Assembly: GCF_000018885.1 (NCBI RefSeq)
Contig: NC_010168.1
Span: 2,914,001-2,978,000, forward strand
Reading direction: 5' to 3'
Length of the DNA stretch: 64,000 bases
Origin: Renibacterium salmoninarum ATCC 33209
GTDB taxonomy: Bacteria; Actinomycetota; Actinomycetes; Actinomycetales; Micrococcaceae
Shown: positions 18,376-27,894 of the stretch, in pieces
Layout of the letters: the number at the start of each line of letters is the position of its first letter
How positions within the stretch are numbered: position 1 is the first letter of the stretch
Position numbers and translations under genes: made by a program
The notes under the pieces: generated by a model
The model's input: the letters and a program-made list of their open reading frames with translations, nothing else
What the model was told of the DNA's origin: nothing
Databases searched by the model: none

Positions 18376-18860
18376 TGACATCGCCGACGCCAGAAAATCC
18401 GCTTGGCCAAGAAATCCCTTCTAGGTTTGGCCAGCCGTTGGCACGATTGATTCCAACCTCCGGAGCAGCCAGTACCTTTACCGCTCCGCCGGAGAACTTC
18501 TACGAAACGGTTGGTGGGCACGCCACCTTTGTGAAGTTGGTACACGAGTTCTACCTCAGAGTGGCTCAGGATGAGATTCTGCGTCCTATGTACCCGGAGG
18601 ATGATCTTGCACCCGCTGAATGCCGGATGCTGATGTTTTTGGAGCAGTACTGGGGCGGTCCTAAAACATATTTGGAGGAGCGCGGCCACCCAAGGCTGCG
18701 AATGCGGCATGCACCATTCGCCGTTACCCCTGCGGCGCGTGACCGTTGGCTAGACCTTATGCGCGCTGCATTGGACGCTACGGAGCTCTCCCCTTTGCAC
18801 GATGGCATGCTCTGGGATTACCTGGACCGTGCTGCGCATTCCATGGTTAATTCTGCCTAG
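18375..18860 (+). CDS. glbO: Group II truncated haemoglobin (trHbO)
   Basis: 161 aa, of which the first ~35 are a variable leader. The globin core begins at NFYETVGGHATFVKLVHEFY with the B10 Tyr and runs through EQYWGGPKTYLEERGHPRLRMRH, where the final His is the proximal heme ligand. The G8 Trp in RDRWLDLM is diagnostic for group II/III proteins. It probably binds oxygen or handles NO and peroxide. It is coupled to mscS by a TAATG junction. Confidence 0.92.
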   Translation: MTSPTPENPLGQEIPSRFGQPLARLIPTSGAASTFTAPPENFYETVGGHATFVKLVHEFYLRVAQDEILRPMYPEDDLAPAECRMLMFLEQYWGGPKTYLEERGHPRLRMRHAPFAVTPAARDRWLDLMRAALDATELSPLHDGMLWDYLDRAAHSMVNSA

Positions 18861-18881
18861 CGTGCCAAGAACCACCAGAGT

Positions 18882-19529
18882 CTAGAGCGGATTACCCGGC
18901 CGAATCAGCACATGGCCGGAACCGCTACTCAACCGACGCCAGCGACCCGCTCTGAACAGAGCCACCGGCTCTCCTGCCGCCCAAAACCCCAAGGCGTAGC
19001 CAGCAAAGGCTGCACCAGCAGGGATTTCAGGCAAGTCAACAAGGCCGCGGCCCCACACTGAAGCTCGGGCATTGTTCACGATGAGCGCGCCAGGGTTGAC
19101 CGGAATGATTTGCGCTATCTCACGCACACCGGTTTTCGCGGCGTCGATCAATTGCTCTGCCGCCAACAATTGGACCTGCTGCCATTGCGAACGTGGCGGA
19201 CTAATTGCGGTCCAGGACTCGTTAACGTAAACCGGCGGTACCGCAAACCGTTGCCGAAGCTCTTCTCTAGCTAGTCGATCCGCAACTGATGCCAGCGAAA
19301 CCGTGACATCAAGCTCTGCCGGCTCGGCGAGAGCCATCGTGCGCAAGCCCAAAATAGTCGGGGTACTTTCGCCCAGTAGTCGCGGTCGCATAAGACAGAC
19401 CCAGGCAGCTAGTACCGCGCCCGAAGCCTGAAGTCGAATCGCGCCATCATCGGCTGCTCTTGCGCGTGATACGAAAGTTCGCAGGTCTGAAAGCGTTGCG
19501 TCGTCGCTAAAGATAAGTTCGCTGGTCAT
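18882..19529 (-). CDS. Conserved actinobacterial protein of unknown function
   Basis: 215-aa soluble protein with no signal peptide or obvious membrane helix. Notable features are an acidic N-terminus, an Arg-rich middle and the C-terminal string AAGEPVALFRAGRWRRLSSGSGHVLIRPGN. I do not recognise a catalytic motif. Its start overlaps the stop of the upstream thioesterase gene by four bases, so it is co-translated with a hotdog thioesterase, and the gene pair may be conserved in Arthrobacter-like genomes (inference). Confidence 0.65.
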   Translation of the reverse strand: MTSELIFSDDATLSDLRTFVSRARAADDGAIRLQASGAVLAAWVCLMRPRLLGESTPTILGLRTMALAEPAELDVTVSLASVADRLAREELRQRFAVPPVYVNESWTAISPPRSQWQQVQLLAAEQLIDAAKTGVREIAQIIPVNPGALIVNNARASVWGRGLVDLPEIPAGAAFAGYALGFWAAGEPVALFRAGRWRRLSSGSGHVLIRPGNPL

Positions 19530-20023
19530 GAGACAAATTTTTCTGCCGCTGGGCGACGAGTAAAGTCGATGCTACTGCCAAGCCAAGTCTCCAAGGCATG
19601 ACGTTGATTGCCGCTCAGCGCTACCGGCTTGCCCGAGGTTCGCGAAACCAGCACCATTCCGGAGGCAGCCTGGACATAGACACTGGACCCATCTTGCTCG
19701 GCAACGGTGTAACCAAAATCAAAACTCGAGGTGCCTATTCGAGTGATCCAGATATTGACGAAAACCGGTTGAGTGCGGAAAGTCAGCGGAGCAAGATACT
19801 CAATTTCATGACGACCAACCAGGGTGAGTTGATCGGCATCCAGCAGATCGTTGAAGCATTGATCAGAACTCGCGCCTGCTCCAGCCGCAGTACCCAGCAC
19901 CGCATGCATGAGTTGAACTCGGGCATCTTCCAAGAACTGAATGTATTGGACATTATTTACGTGTCCGTACGAATCAATGTCGCCGAATCGGATCTGTAGA
20001 GGAATTTGAATAACCGAGCTCAT
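19526..20023 (-). CDS. Acyl-CoA thioesterase, hotdog fold (4HBT type)
   Basis: 165 aa from ATG 20023 (MSSVIQIPLQIRFGD). A longer in-frame form to 20077 would eat into the promoter region shared with tesB. The motif RFGDIDSYGHVNNVQYIQFLEDAR holds the catalytic Asp and the His-Val-Asn-Asn signature of 4-hydroxybenzoyl-CoA thioesterase/YbgC-like enzymes. It hydrolyses acyl-CoA; chain length is unknown. It is divergent from a second, unrelated thioesterase at 20119. Confidence 0.88.
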   Translation of the reverse strand: MSSVIQIPLQIRFGDIDSYGHVNNVQYIQFLEDARVQLMHAVLGTAAGAGASSDQCFNDLLDADQLTLVGRHEIEYLAPLTFRTQPVFVNIWITRIGTSSFDFGYTVAEQDGSSVYVQAASGMVLVSRTSGKPVALSGNQRHALETWLGSSIDFTRRPAAEKFVS

Positions 20024-20118
20024 GGGCTCATCTTCGCAAAGCCTTGTCCAGAGCCCAAATAGTGTGTCGGAAAACACCCTTATTTGGGCAGTGCTCAGAA
20101 GCGCAATAGAGTCTGATC

Positions 20119-21021
20119 ATGACTGACTCCGCGCATAATCCGCTGGACGACTTGCTGCAGATGCTCAACCTCAGCGATGCAGATGGTGCTCGCACCGATG
20201 AAGAGCTATTTGTTGGTATCTCGCAGACCAGGCCATCACAACGAGTCTTTGGTGGCCAAGTTCTTGCACAATCACTCGTTGCGGGGTCTCGCACTGTTGA
20301 TTCTTCACGAGCGGTCCATTCCATGCATGGATATTTTCTGCGTGCTGGTGACGCCAATCAGCCCATCACTTTTGGCGTGCAGCGCTTACGCGATGGACGC
20401 TCATTTTCTGCCCGGCGGGTGCACGCGTATCAAAATGGTGCACCAATTTTGTCCATGATTGCTTCCTTCCAAGAACCCTCTGAAGGAATCGACCATCAAG
20501 ACCACATGCCTGGCGGCATTCCCGATCCAGAATCCTTGCCGCACGCCTCAGAGTTGTTAGGCGACTTCGACCATCCGGTGTCGCAAGAGTGGGCTTTCGG
20601 TCGCCCTTTCGACATTCGACATACTGGAAGCAATATCTATCTTCAGGTCGATGACACGGACCGCGAACCGCAACAGGCCGTGTGGATGAAGGCAATCGGC
20701 CCGATGCCAGATGATCCGGTACTGCACCGAGCTGCCTTGGCTTATGCCAGTGACTACACCTTGCTTGAACCTGCGCTGAAACCGCACGGCTTAGCATGGA
20801 TCACGCCAAAAATGAGCGTCGCTAGCCTTGATCATGCCATGTGGTGGCATCGTCAGGTCCGCGTTGACGACTGGCTTTTGTATGTAGCCAACTCTCCGAG
20901 TGCCTCCGGTGCACGAGGATTGAGCATTGGCAAGTTTTTCAACCGTGCTGGTGAGCTGGTCGCTTCAGTTGCGCAAGAAGGCATGATCCGGATTCCGAAT
21001 GACCGATTGGCACAAGCCTAA
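20119..21021 (+). CDS. tesB: Acyl-CoA thioesterase II
   Basis: 300-aa double-hotdog thioesterase. The first hotdog contains RVFGGQVLAQSLVAGSRTV and MHGYFLRAGDANQPITF. The second contains LAYASDYTLLEPAL (catalytic Asp) and ASLDHAMWWHRQVRVDDWLLY, then GLSIGKFFNRAGELVASVAQEG with the conserved Gln. These are the TesB/ACOT8 signatures. It ends at a long bidirectional hairpin shared with ettA. Confidence 0.93.
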   Translation: MTDSAHNPLDDLLQMLNLSDADGARTDEELFVGISQTRPSQRVFGGQVLAQSLVAGSRTVDSSRAVHSMHGYFLRAGDANQPITFGVQRLRDGRSFSARRVHAYQNGAPILSMIASFQEPSEGIDHQDHMPGGIPDPESLPHASELLGDFDHPVSQEWAFGRPFDIRHTGSNIYLQVDDTDREPQQAVWMKAIGPMPDDPVLHRAALAYASDYTLLEPALKPHGLAWITPKMSVASLDHAMWWHRQVRVDDWLLYVANSPSASGARGLSIGKFFNRAGELVASVAQEGMIRIPNDRLAQA

Positions 21022-21076
21022 AGTTCTTCCTCGGAGTCAATGGGGTCAATCCGAGTAGAGAAGTTCAAGACAGCGA

Positions 21077-21134
21077 AAAGTCCCGACGTCGGCTGCTCCA
21101 GATTTTTATCTGAATCAGCCGACGTCGGGACTTT
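21077..21134. terminator. Bidirectional terminator between tesB and ettA
   Basis: A perfect 19-bp inverted repeat (AAAGTCCCGACGTCGGCTG and complement) with a 20-base loop lies between two convergent genes. A/T tails on both sides allow it to act in both directions. Confidence 0.88.
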
Positions 21135-21150
21135 CTTGAGGCGCAATTGG

Positions 21151-22833
21151 CTAGTCGCGTGTGAGCTTACGGTAGGTAACCCGGTGCGGTCGGGCCGCAT
21201 CGGCGCCTAAGCGCTCGACCTTATTCTCCTCGTACGATTCAAAGTTTCCTTCGAACCAGTACCAGTTAGCCGGGTTATCTTCGGTGCCTTCATAGGCCAA
21301 GATATGGGTAGCTACCCGATCGAGGAACCAGCGATCGTGCGATACCACCACAGCGCAGCCGGGGAATTCGAGCAGCGCATTTTCCAAGCTCGAAAGCGTC
21401 TCCACGTCCAAGTCGTTAGTTGGCTCATCAAGAAGCAGCAGATTGCCACCTTGTTTGAGCGTCAAGGCAAGATTGAGCCTGTTCCGCTCACCACCGGAGA
21501 GCACGCCGGCTTTCTTTTGTTGATCCGGTCCTTTGAAGCCAAAGGCGGCAACATAGGCTCGGGAAGGCATTTCAACCTGCCCCACCTGGATGTAATCCAG
21601 GCCGTCTGAGACAACTTCCCACAGAGTTTTCTCTGGGTCGATGCCGCCACGGCTCTGATCTACGTAGGAGATTTTGACCGAATCACCGATCTTGAGTTCA
21701 CCGCCATCGAGCGCTTCTACTCCGGTAATCGTCTTAAACAACGTGGTCTTGCCGACGCCGTTCGGACCGATGACGCCAACGATGCCGTTACGCGGCAAAG
21801 TGAAAGTTAAGCCGTCAATCAGGGTTCGATCGCCGAAGCTCTTTTGCAGGTTCTTAGCTTCGAGGACCACACCGCCCAGACGCGGACCCGGCGGAATTTG
21901 GATCTCTTCGAAGTCCAATTTTCTGGTTCGATCCGCTTCAGCGGCCATCTCTTCATAACGCGCCAACCGAGCCTTGGACTTGGTCTGACGGCCTTTAGCG
22001 TTGGAGCGAACCCACTCGAGCTCTTCGGTAAGGCGCTTTGCTTGCTTAGCATCCTTTTTACCCTGCACCTCAAGGCGTGCGCGCTTCTTCTCCAAATAGG
22101 TGGAGTAGTTACCTTCGTACGGGTAAAGGTGACCGCGGTCTACCTCTGCGATCCACTCAGCCACGTGATCCAGGAAGTACCGATCGTGAGTCACCGCTAG
22201 GACTGCGCCGTGATACCCAGACAGGTGCTGCTCAAGCCAGAGCACACTCTCAGCGTCGAGGTGGTTAGTGGGCTCGTCAAGGAGTAACAGGTCTGGCTTC
22301 TGCAGAAGAAGTTTGCACAGCGCGACTCGGCGACGCTCGCCACCTGAAAGCACCGTGACATCGGCTTCCGGCGGCGGGCACCGAAGTGCGTCCATCGCCT
22401 GTTCTAGCTGAGAGTCAAGATCCCAGGCGTCTGCGGCATCGATTGCTTCTTGAAGCTTGCCCATCTCGTCCAAAAGCGAATCGTAATCTGCGTCCGGATT
22501 GGCCATCTCCTCAGAGATCTGGTTGAAGCGCTGAATCTTTTCGTAGATCTCGCCAACGCCTTCTTGAACGTTGCCAAGAACCGTCTTTTCTTCGTTTAGC
22601 GGCGGCTCCTGGAGCAAAATGCCCACTGTATAGCCGGGGCTAAGTCGGGCTTCGCCGTTGGATGGCGTATCCAGGCCCGCCATTATTTTCAGGATGGTTG
22701 ATTTGCCAGCACCGTTGGGGCCGACGACTCCGATTTTGGCACCGGGGAAGAAAGACATACTGACATCGTCGAGGATGACCTTATCGCCCACCGCCTTGCG
22801 GGCCTTGGTCATAGTGTAAATAAATTCCGCCAT
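21151..22833 (-). CDS. ettA: ABC-F ATPase, energy-dependent translational throttle EttA
   Basis: 560-aa cytosolic ATPase with two ABC domains and no membrane part. Domain 1 has Walker A GPNGAGKST, the ABC signature VLSGGERRRVALC and Walker B LLLLDEPTNHLDAES. The arm linker region runs EVDRGHLYPYEGNYSTYLEKK. Domain 2 has GPNGVGKTT, VLSGGERNRLNLA and LLLLDEPTNDLDVET. The arm and the C-terminal ANWYWFEGNFESYEENKVERLG are typical of EttA, which binds the ribosomal E site and tunes early elongation to the ATP/ADP ratio. Confidence 0.95.
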   Translation of the reverse strand: MAEFIYTMTKARKAVGDKVILDDVSMSFFPGAKIGVVGPNGAGKSTILKIMAGLDTPSNGEARLSPGYTVGILLQEPPLNEEKTVLGNVQEGVGEIYEKIQRFNQISEEMANPDADYDSLLDEMGKLQEAIDAADAWDLDSQLEQAMDALRCPPPEADVTVLSGGERRRVALCKLLLQKPDLLLLDEPTNHLDAESVLWLEQHLSGYHGAVLAVTHDRYFLDHVAEWIAEVDRGHLYPYEGNYSTYLEKKRARLEVQGKKDAKQAKRLTEELEWVRSNAKGRQTKSKARLARYEEMAAEADRTRKLDFEEIQIPPGPRLGGVVLEAKNLQKSFGDRTLIDGLTFTLPRNGIVGVIGPNGVGKTTLFKTITGVEALDGGELKIGDSVKISYVDQSRGGIDPEKTLWEVVSDGLDYIQVGQVEMPSRAYVAAFGFKGPDQQKKAGVLSGGERNRLNLALTLKQGGNLLLLDEPTNDLDVETLSSLENALLEFPGCAVVVSHDRWFLDRVATHILAYEGTEDNPANWYWFEGNFESYEENKVERLGADAARPHRVTYRKLTRD

Positions 22834-22895
22834 GCCTCAAGGCTAGTGCTTGCAGGCCGAGAACTCACATTCGCCTGAGCCCCGGAAGCACGGAA

Positions 22896-23345
22896 TCAGC
22901 GTTGGTCTCCGACGAAGCATAGGCCGGTGGCGAGCGTAGGTTGCGTAGTCATGGCAACTTGTCCGTCTCGCACTTGTCCAATCACACAGCTCTTATCAAT
23001 TTTTACTGAGCCTTGAATCGCATCAACGTCAAGCCCCGTGGGCGTTTTCGAGATTGAAACTTCAACGTCTGTCGGAGCGGTGGTGAGGCCTTGGAGCGCG
23101 GTTCTGATCTGTTCTTGAGATGGCTTAGGGCTCTGTGCCGCCAATGCGCCCAATGCCGATTGCACTTTGCCGAACATTGCCGCGACTGCTTCTGACGCAG
23201 CATCGGATGCTGCAGGTGTTGCCGTCGCTGATGCACTGAGACTGCTGACGGCAGGTTGCCCGCTGCTATTTGCGCAAGCCGAAAGCAAAACAGCAAGCAA
23301 CCACAAACCGCCGGCTGTTAGACCTTTTACCGTCATTGCTTTCAT
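22896..23345 (-). CDS. Small secreted lipoprotein of unknown function
   Basis: 149 aa from ATG 23345 (an ATG three codons later at 23336 is also possible). The lipobox LLSACANSSG follows a hydrophobic stretch, so the Cys at about residue 24 should be lipidated and the protein held on the outer face of the membrane. A low-complexity Ser/Ala/Thr linker follows. The ~95-residue domain after it includes SQEQIRTALQGLTTAPTDVEVSIS and two Cys (DKSCVIGQV, TGLCFVGD) that may form a disulfide. The family name is not known to me. Confidence 0.75.
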   Translation of the reverse strand: MKAMTVKGLTAGGLWLLAVLLSACANSSGQPAVSSLSASATATPAASDAASEAVAAMFGKVQSALGALAAQSPKPSQEQIRTALQGLTTAPTDVEVSISKTPTGLDVDAIQGSVKIDKSCVIGQVRDGQVAMTTQPTLATGLCFVGDQR

Positions 23346-23367
23346 CCCTTGCTTTCCACTCACGCTT

Positions 23368-24773
23368 TCATTCTGCCATGACTGTGCCACTAGCTTTTAG
23401 CGGTATCACCCGACGAGCAGTCAAGACGGCACCGATAGCAAATACCGCAGAGATGGCCAGCGCGGCCGCTATTGGCAAAAGGCCATCTGGACCAGGCCGA
23501 ACAGGGTTTATCGCAGCAAGCATGCCATAGACATCGCGGAGCCAATTGACCCTTGATTGCCCGGAATAGCCTCACCCAGGGTCAATGTACTCAATCTTGG
23601 CAGCCCAAAGCCCATGCCTGCACCACCTAGAAACCACGCCGCAATCAGCACAGCGGGTGAAAGAATCAAGGCAGATGCCGTAGCAGTAATGGCCAAGGCA
23701 GCGCGCAGTGAGAACGCGTCCAACAGGATCGCGTTGGGGTGCGAGATCTTTTCGCCAAGGCATGCTTGAAGTTGCGAAGCCAAGCTCCAGGAGATGGCGC
23801 CCACTGTGAGCGATAGACCGGCCAGAGCTGGGCTAAATTGATAGAAATTCACTAAAGCCAGAACGATATAGACGTCTGCACTAGTGAAGGCAGCAGAATA
23901 AAGCGCTCGGAGCAAAACCATGCTGGGCAACCCTCTGCGCGCTCGTAATGCACCAGCGGGCAGGAGGTGGTGAATGGCAAACAGCGCCACGACTAAGCCC
24001 GAACCGGCCAAAATGGCCGAAAGTAGCCCGCCAAATTCGGCAGCCATCCCCAGTACCAACATGGCTACGCCAGCCAGAAATGACCAGCCCAGACGCCTAA
24101 GCCAGGGTTCAACGGCTTTTTGCGGCGTCTTTTGTGTATTTTTTTGCGGATCTTGTGGCGACGATTTGAGGCTAGGCAACATCATGACCGTAACAAGAGG
24201 CAGCAGCACCAAAACACCGAGGAAAACCCAGCGCCAGTGAAACTGCTGCGCGATCAAGCCTGCAATAAACGGCCCAATGATCGCGGGCAGTACCCAGGCC
24301 GCTGAAAACACGGCAAAGATTTTCGGTAGTAAGACTGCAGGATAAGTTCGGGCCAAGACCACGTAGATCACGACGCTCAAGGCACCGCCGCCAACACCTT
24401 GCACCGCTCGTGCCGCTACTAAAAACAGCATCGATTGCGCAGCCCCAGCCATCAGCAAGCCCAGCGCAAAGGTCCCCAACGAAACAAAGAGCGGTAGTTT
24501 CGGACCAAATCTATCCGACCAAGACCCTGCCGCCACCATGCCAATAATGCCGGTAGCAAAGCTCATGGCGAAGGTCAGACCGTATAGCGCCTCGCCTTGT
24601 AATTCTGCACTGATCACTGGCATAACGGTGGTTACGGCAAGAGATTCGAAGGCCGGTAGCAAGATGATCGAAAACATTGCTAAGGTGGTCATGAAATATT
24701 TCGGCGACCACACCGACAGGGATGCCGTTATCTCAGCCGAACCTCCGGAACTCGTCGTTTCATCAATTGCCAT
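23368..24773 (-). pseudogene. MFS efflux transporter, frameshifted near the C-terminus
   Basis: Major facilitator superfamily exporter with about 12 helices. It has motif A in the 2-3 loop (GSWSDRFGPKLPLF), ARAVQGVGGGALSVV in the helix-4 region, and motif C-like WVLPAIIGPFIAGLI in helix 5. The intact frame ends early at 23508 after SIGSAMSMACLLR. The next frame continues GMLAAINPVRPG, a final helix (LPIAAALAISAVFAIGAVL) and a stop at 23368, so one indel near 23525-23545 removes the last helix. Drug export is a family-level inference. The lipoprotein gene follows on the same strand. Confidence 0.8.
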
Positions 24774-24902
24774 ACCGCTAAACTAATCCCTCAACCTTTG
24801 TTGAGGTCAATGCGGCTTTTTGCAAAATCCATCGGCACTCCCGACGCGGCGACCGAACTCAAGGCATTCCGCCCGGCGGTAAACCCTAATCTGGCCTTCG
24901 CA

Positions 24903-25464
24903 TCAGAACGGCGGAGCCCCCTCAACCCTGGCGAATGGCAACGCGTCGACTTTGGCCGAATCAGACTCATCAGCCACTGCCGCTTGTTCAAGCTCGTGTT
25001 CGGGCGGAAACTCGCCGTCGTCATTGCCATCTTGGCCTTCCTCGCTTGGCGCATCAACGCCAGATTTCAGCTCGATTGCTGCAAGATCTGCAACTGGCAC
25101 AGCTTGCACAGCTCGCCTGAACTGCGCCGTGCCCCAACCCAAGTCATGCCCTACCGCGTCGGCGTCGATCTCTGGGGCAATGCCGCGTCGACCGTCCTCT
25201 ATTACTCCACTGCCGAAGCTTTAGCTTGCCAGTGACAATCACTCGCTCCCCCTTGCTCACACTCGCAGAGGCATTTTGAGCTAAAGACCTAAACATTGAG
25301 ACCGAGTACCAATTAGTAGCGGCATCGATCCATTGATTTTGCGTGCGATCGAAACGACGCTCGGCAGAGCCTAATCGAAAATTTGCTACTGGAAGGCCGG
25401 ATGCGGTCAAGGTCATTTTCACTTCACTCGCAACGAAGCCGCGAACGGTTACTACGTCGGTCAT
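24903..25464 (-). pseudogene. Second single-stranded DNA-binding protein, frameshifted
   Basis: The N-terminal OB-fold is clear: VTVRGFVASEVKMTL, FRLGSAERRFDRTQNQWIDAATNWYSV (split over residues ~30-55) and KGERVIVTGKLKLRQW. Near 25200-25215 the frame breaks. The original sequence resumes one base over as DGRRGIAPEIDADAVGHDLGWG, followed by an acidic, low-complexity tail ending ARVEGAPPF at 24903. As it stands the protein loses its last strands and tail. This paralog next to ettA is separate from the ssb expected near rpsF. The start has GAGGGAAA upstream. Confidence 0.85.
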
Positions 25465-25537
25465 TTTCCCTCGCTCTGAATCGTCATGATGGCACCGGAT
25501 TGGCGCCTTGAGATCAGTCTCCAGCGGCGGTTATTTC

Positions 25538-25560
25538 TTGACAAGATGGTTCCTTGTCAA
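25538..25560. promoter_or_regulatory. Inverted repeat upstream of ssb paralog and tRNA-Arg
   Basis: TTGACAAG, seven bases, CTTGTCAA: a perfect 8-bp dyad in the divergent space between the leftward ssb paralog and the rightward tRNA-Arg. It could be an operator or overlapping -35 elements; nothing in the sequence settles this. Confidence 0.3.
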
Positions 25561-25665
25561 TGTGCGGAAAACGGCCTAGGTAAGCCGATGTGGAGGAAAA
25601 GTCGGGAGTTTGGCTTCCTATTCGGTACAGTAGTCACGATGCTTTCGCGATGCGACGGTATCTCA

Positions 25666-25738
25666 GCCTCGGTAGCTCAGCGGATAGAGCAGGAGCCTTC
25701 TAATCTCTTGGTCGCGGGTTCGATTCCCGCCTGGGGCA
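25666..25738 (+). tRNA. tRNA-Arg (anticodon TCT)
   Basis: 73-nt cloverleaf. The acceptor GCCTCGG pairs with CTGGGGC through two G-T pairs, the anticodon loop CTTCTAA gives TCT, and the T arm is GCGGGTTCGATTCCCGC. The anticodon stem has one mismatch next to the loop (C31/T39) and a G-T pair at its top, which is weaker than usual. Confidence 0.88.
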
Positions 25739-25802
25739 CATTTCAGATGGTTATTGACATTCAATCTGCGTTTGCACCGATGAATCAGCAGGAGGCGGCG
25801 CG

Positions 25803-26315
25803 ATGCACCGCGATTTAGCCTTAAGCCAGTCACTGATTTATGCCGCCAACGGCCTAGCCTATTCGCCCGCGATATCCGAGCCTGAGGGGCAAAGTTACGC
25901 TGCCCATTCGTTTTCCGTAGCGTCCCAGCAGATTCAGTTTCGAGTTGCCAAAACTACGCCGACAAAGCCCGGTCATTTCGTCACGCTGTGGCGGCGAAGC
26001 CAGCACCGGCCGATCAGACCTTTTCAACTTTCCGACCAGGTGGAATTGTTCGTCGTCTGTGTTCGACACAAAGGACAATTCGGACAATTCGTCTTTCGAT
26101 GGGAGACACTGCAGCAACATGGCATCGTCGCCGCCAGCAATTCAGCTGGCAAACGCGCTTTTCGCGTGTATCCCCCCTGGTCAGAAGAGATGACCCCCAG
26201 CGGACTCAATAAACAGGCAAAAGCTTCGCAGGACTGGCAGTTAGCAAGTTTTCTGCCAATTGACGAAGCAACCGGAAGCGACCCGGCCCGGACGAAATCC
26301 CTCTACCTGGGCTAG
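25803..26315 (+). CDS. MepB-domain protein
   Basis: 170 aa. The sequence follows the MepB pattern closely: SYAAHSFSVASQQIQFRVAKTTPTK, then HFVTLWRR, Pfxlsd, GQFVFRWETLQQHGI, and the C-terminal KRAFRVYPPW. MepB is encoded in the Staphylococcus aureus mepRAB locus, but its biochemical role is not established. An AGGAGG site lies 5 bases before the ATG. No mepA/mepR partners are present here. Confidence 0.85.
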   Translation: MHRDLALSQSLIYAANGLAYSPAISEPEGQSYAAHSFSVASQQIQFRVAKTTPTKPGHFVTLWRRSQHRPIRPFQLSDQVELFVVCVRHKGQFGQFVFRWETLQQHGIVAASNSAGKRAFRVYPPWSEEMTPSGLNKQAKASQDWQLASFLPIDEATGSDPARTKSLYLG

Positions 26316-26337
26316 CTAAAGCAAATATGCAACCACC

Positions 26338-27105
26338 TCACGGCAGCGTGAGAACCAGCGGGCCGTCCGCAGTAATCGCTACGGTGTGTTCGGAATGCGC
26401 CGCTCGGCGACCATTGCGCGAACGCAAAGTCCAACCGTCTTGGTCATGCTGATAATCGTCAGAGCCGCCAGCAATAAGCATTGGCTCAATGGCAATGACA
26501 AGACCTTCTGCTAATTTTATCCCGCGACCTGGCCGGCCGTCGTTTGGTACATGTGGTTCCTCGTGCATGGCGTGGCCGATGCCATGCCCGCCGTGATCGG
26601 CCAATATGCCATAACCTGCGCGACGAGCTTCGCCGGCAACCGCATAGCTAATGTCGCCCATTCTGTTGTCGATTCGAGCTTGATCGATCCCTCGAGCGAG
26701 CGCCGCGTCACATGCATCAATCAAAGCTTGATCTTCTGGATCGACGTTTCCGACAATAAAGCTGATAGCGGAGTCACCACACCAACCTGCCAAAAACGCA
26801 CCACAGTCAATTGAGACCAAGTCGCCATCGGCAAGTCGGTATTTGTTAGGCAAACCATGCACAATGGCGTCGTTTACGCTGGCGCAGATCACGCCAGAAA
26901 AGGGCGTAGGTGCCAAGCGAGGATGATATTTGTCAAAGGCAGAAACTGCCCCGGCTGCTGATATTACCGATGCCGCGACCTCATCGAGTTCTCCTAACGA
27001 TGAACCGATCTGCGCCTCAGCACGAACTGCGGCTAACGCGTTGGCAACTACGCGTCCGGCTTCTCGCATGGCAGAAATTTCACTCGGAGTTTTCAACTCA
27101 AACAT
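26338..27105 (-). CDS. map: Methionine aminopeptidase, type I
   Basis: Removes the initiator methionine from nascent proteins. Length is 255 aa. All metal-site segments are present: His in NDAIVHGLPN, Asp in VSIDCGAF and GWCGDSAISF, His in HGGHGIGHAMHEEPHVPN, Glu in AIEPML and Glu in HSEHTVAI. It lacks the long N-terminal extension of mycobacterial MapB-like forms. It is divergent from the AlkD-like gene across ~24 bp. Confidence 0.95.
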   Translation of the reverse strand: MFELKTPSEISAMREAGRVVANALAAVRAEAQIGSSLGELDEVAASVISAAGAVSAFDKYHPRLAPTPFSGVICASVNDAIVHGLPNKYRLADGDLVSIDCGAFLAGWCGDSAISFIVGNVDPEDQALIDACDAALARGIDQARIDNRMGDISYAVAGEARRAGYGILADHGGHGIGHAMHEEPHVPNDGRPGRGIKLAEGLVIAIEPMLIAGGSDDYQHDQDGWTLRSRNGRRAAHSEHTVAITADGPLVLTLP

Positions 27106-27128
27106 TTGAACATCCTGCGCAGTACGCT

Positions 27129-27815
27129 ATGGCCATGTTCAACGACTCCTTCACCGGTACAGTGCGGGACGCTCTCGAAGCACAAGCAGATGCCGAGCGC
27201 GCAAAGTCGATGGCGGCCTATATGAAATCATATATGCCCTATCGAGGCGTACCAAAACCACAAGTTCGAAAAATCATGATGACGGCGGCCAGAGCATATC
27301 CGTTTGCCGACGCCGCCGATTTACTGAGCACCGCAACGAAACTCTGGCGTGAAGCCAACTGTCGAGAAGAACGGTACATTGCCACGGCGCTAACAGAATT
27401 TAAATTGGCCAAAGGAAATCTCGATTTTTTACCCTTCTATGAAGAGGTGGTCTCTGCTGGCGCTTGGTGGGACCACGTCGATGAAATGGCCCACCGGATC
27501 CTCGACCTCTTATTAGCACATGGCAAAACCATGGATCCGAAAGTTCGACAATGGAGCACAGACTCTGGCTTCTGGTTCCGCCGGCTAGCCATCATCAGTC
27601 AGCTTCACGCTAAAACCTCAACCGATCTAGGGCTGCTCAGCGACGTCATTGAGCCTAATATGGCCGACCCAGAATTCTTCGTCCGGAAGGCCATCGGCTG
27701 GGCCTTGCGGGACTATGCCCGCACCGATCCGGATTGGGTCCGACGGTTCGTCGCTGAGCGAAGTGCAGCACTTAGTCCGCTATCCCAGCGCGAGGCTCTC
27801 AAACACTTGAGCTAA
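27129..27815 (+). CDS. DNA alkylation repair protein (AlkC/AlkD-like HEAT repeat glycosylase)
   Basis: 228-aa all-helical protein. AMAAYMKSYMPYRGVPKPQ-type text near the N-terminus (MKSYMPYRGVPKP), NCREERYIATALT, WWDHVDEMAHRI and FVRKAIGWALRDYARTDPDWVRRF match the AlkD/YcjW family of HEAT-like repeats. This family excises positively charged N3/N7-alkyl purines. The catalytic-pocket Trp and Asp (WWDHVDE) and the basic RKAIGWALR stretch are intact. ATG 27129 is used; another ATG lies two codons on. Confidence 0.9.
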   Translation: MAMFNDSFTGTVRDALEAQADAERAKSMAAYMKSYMPYRGVPKPQVRKIMMTAARAYPFADAADLLSTATKLWREANCREERYIATALTEFKLAKGNLDFLPFYEEVVSAGAWWDHVDEMAHRILDLLLAHGKTMDPKVRQWSTDSGFWFRRLAIISQLHAKTSTDLGLLSDVIEPNMADPEFFVRKAIGWALRDYARTDPDWVRRFVAERSAALSPLSQREALKHLS

Positions 27816-27894
27816 GCGCGGATAAGATGATCTCGATCATCTTGCGAGTCAGACCACCGCTCTGACAGCTTTGAGTCCAGAAGGAAGCAGCATC

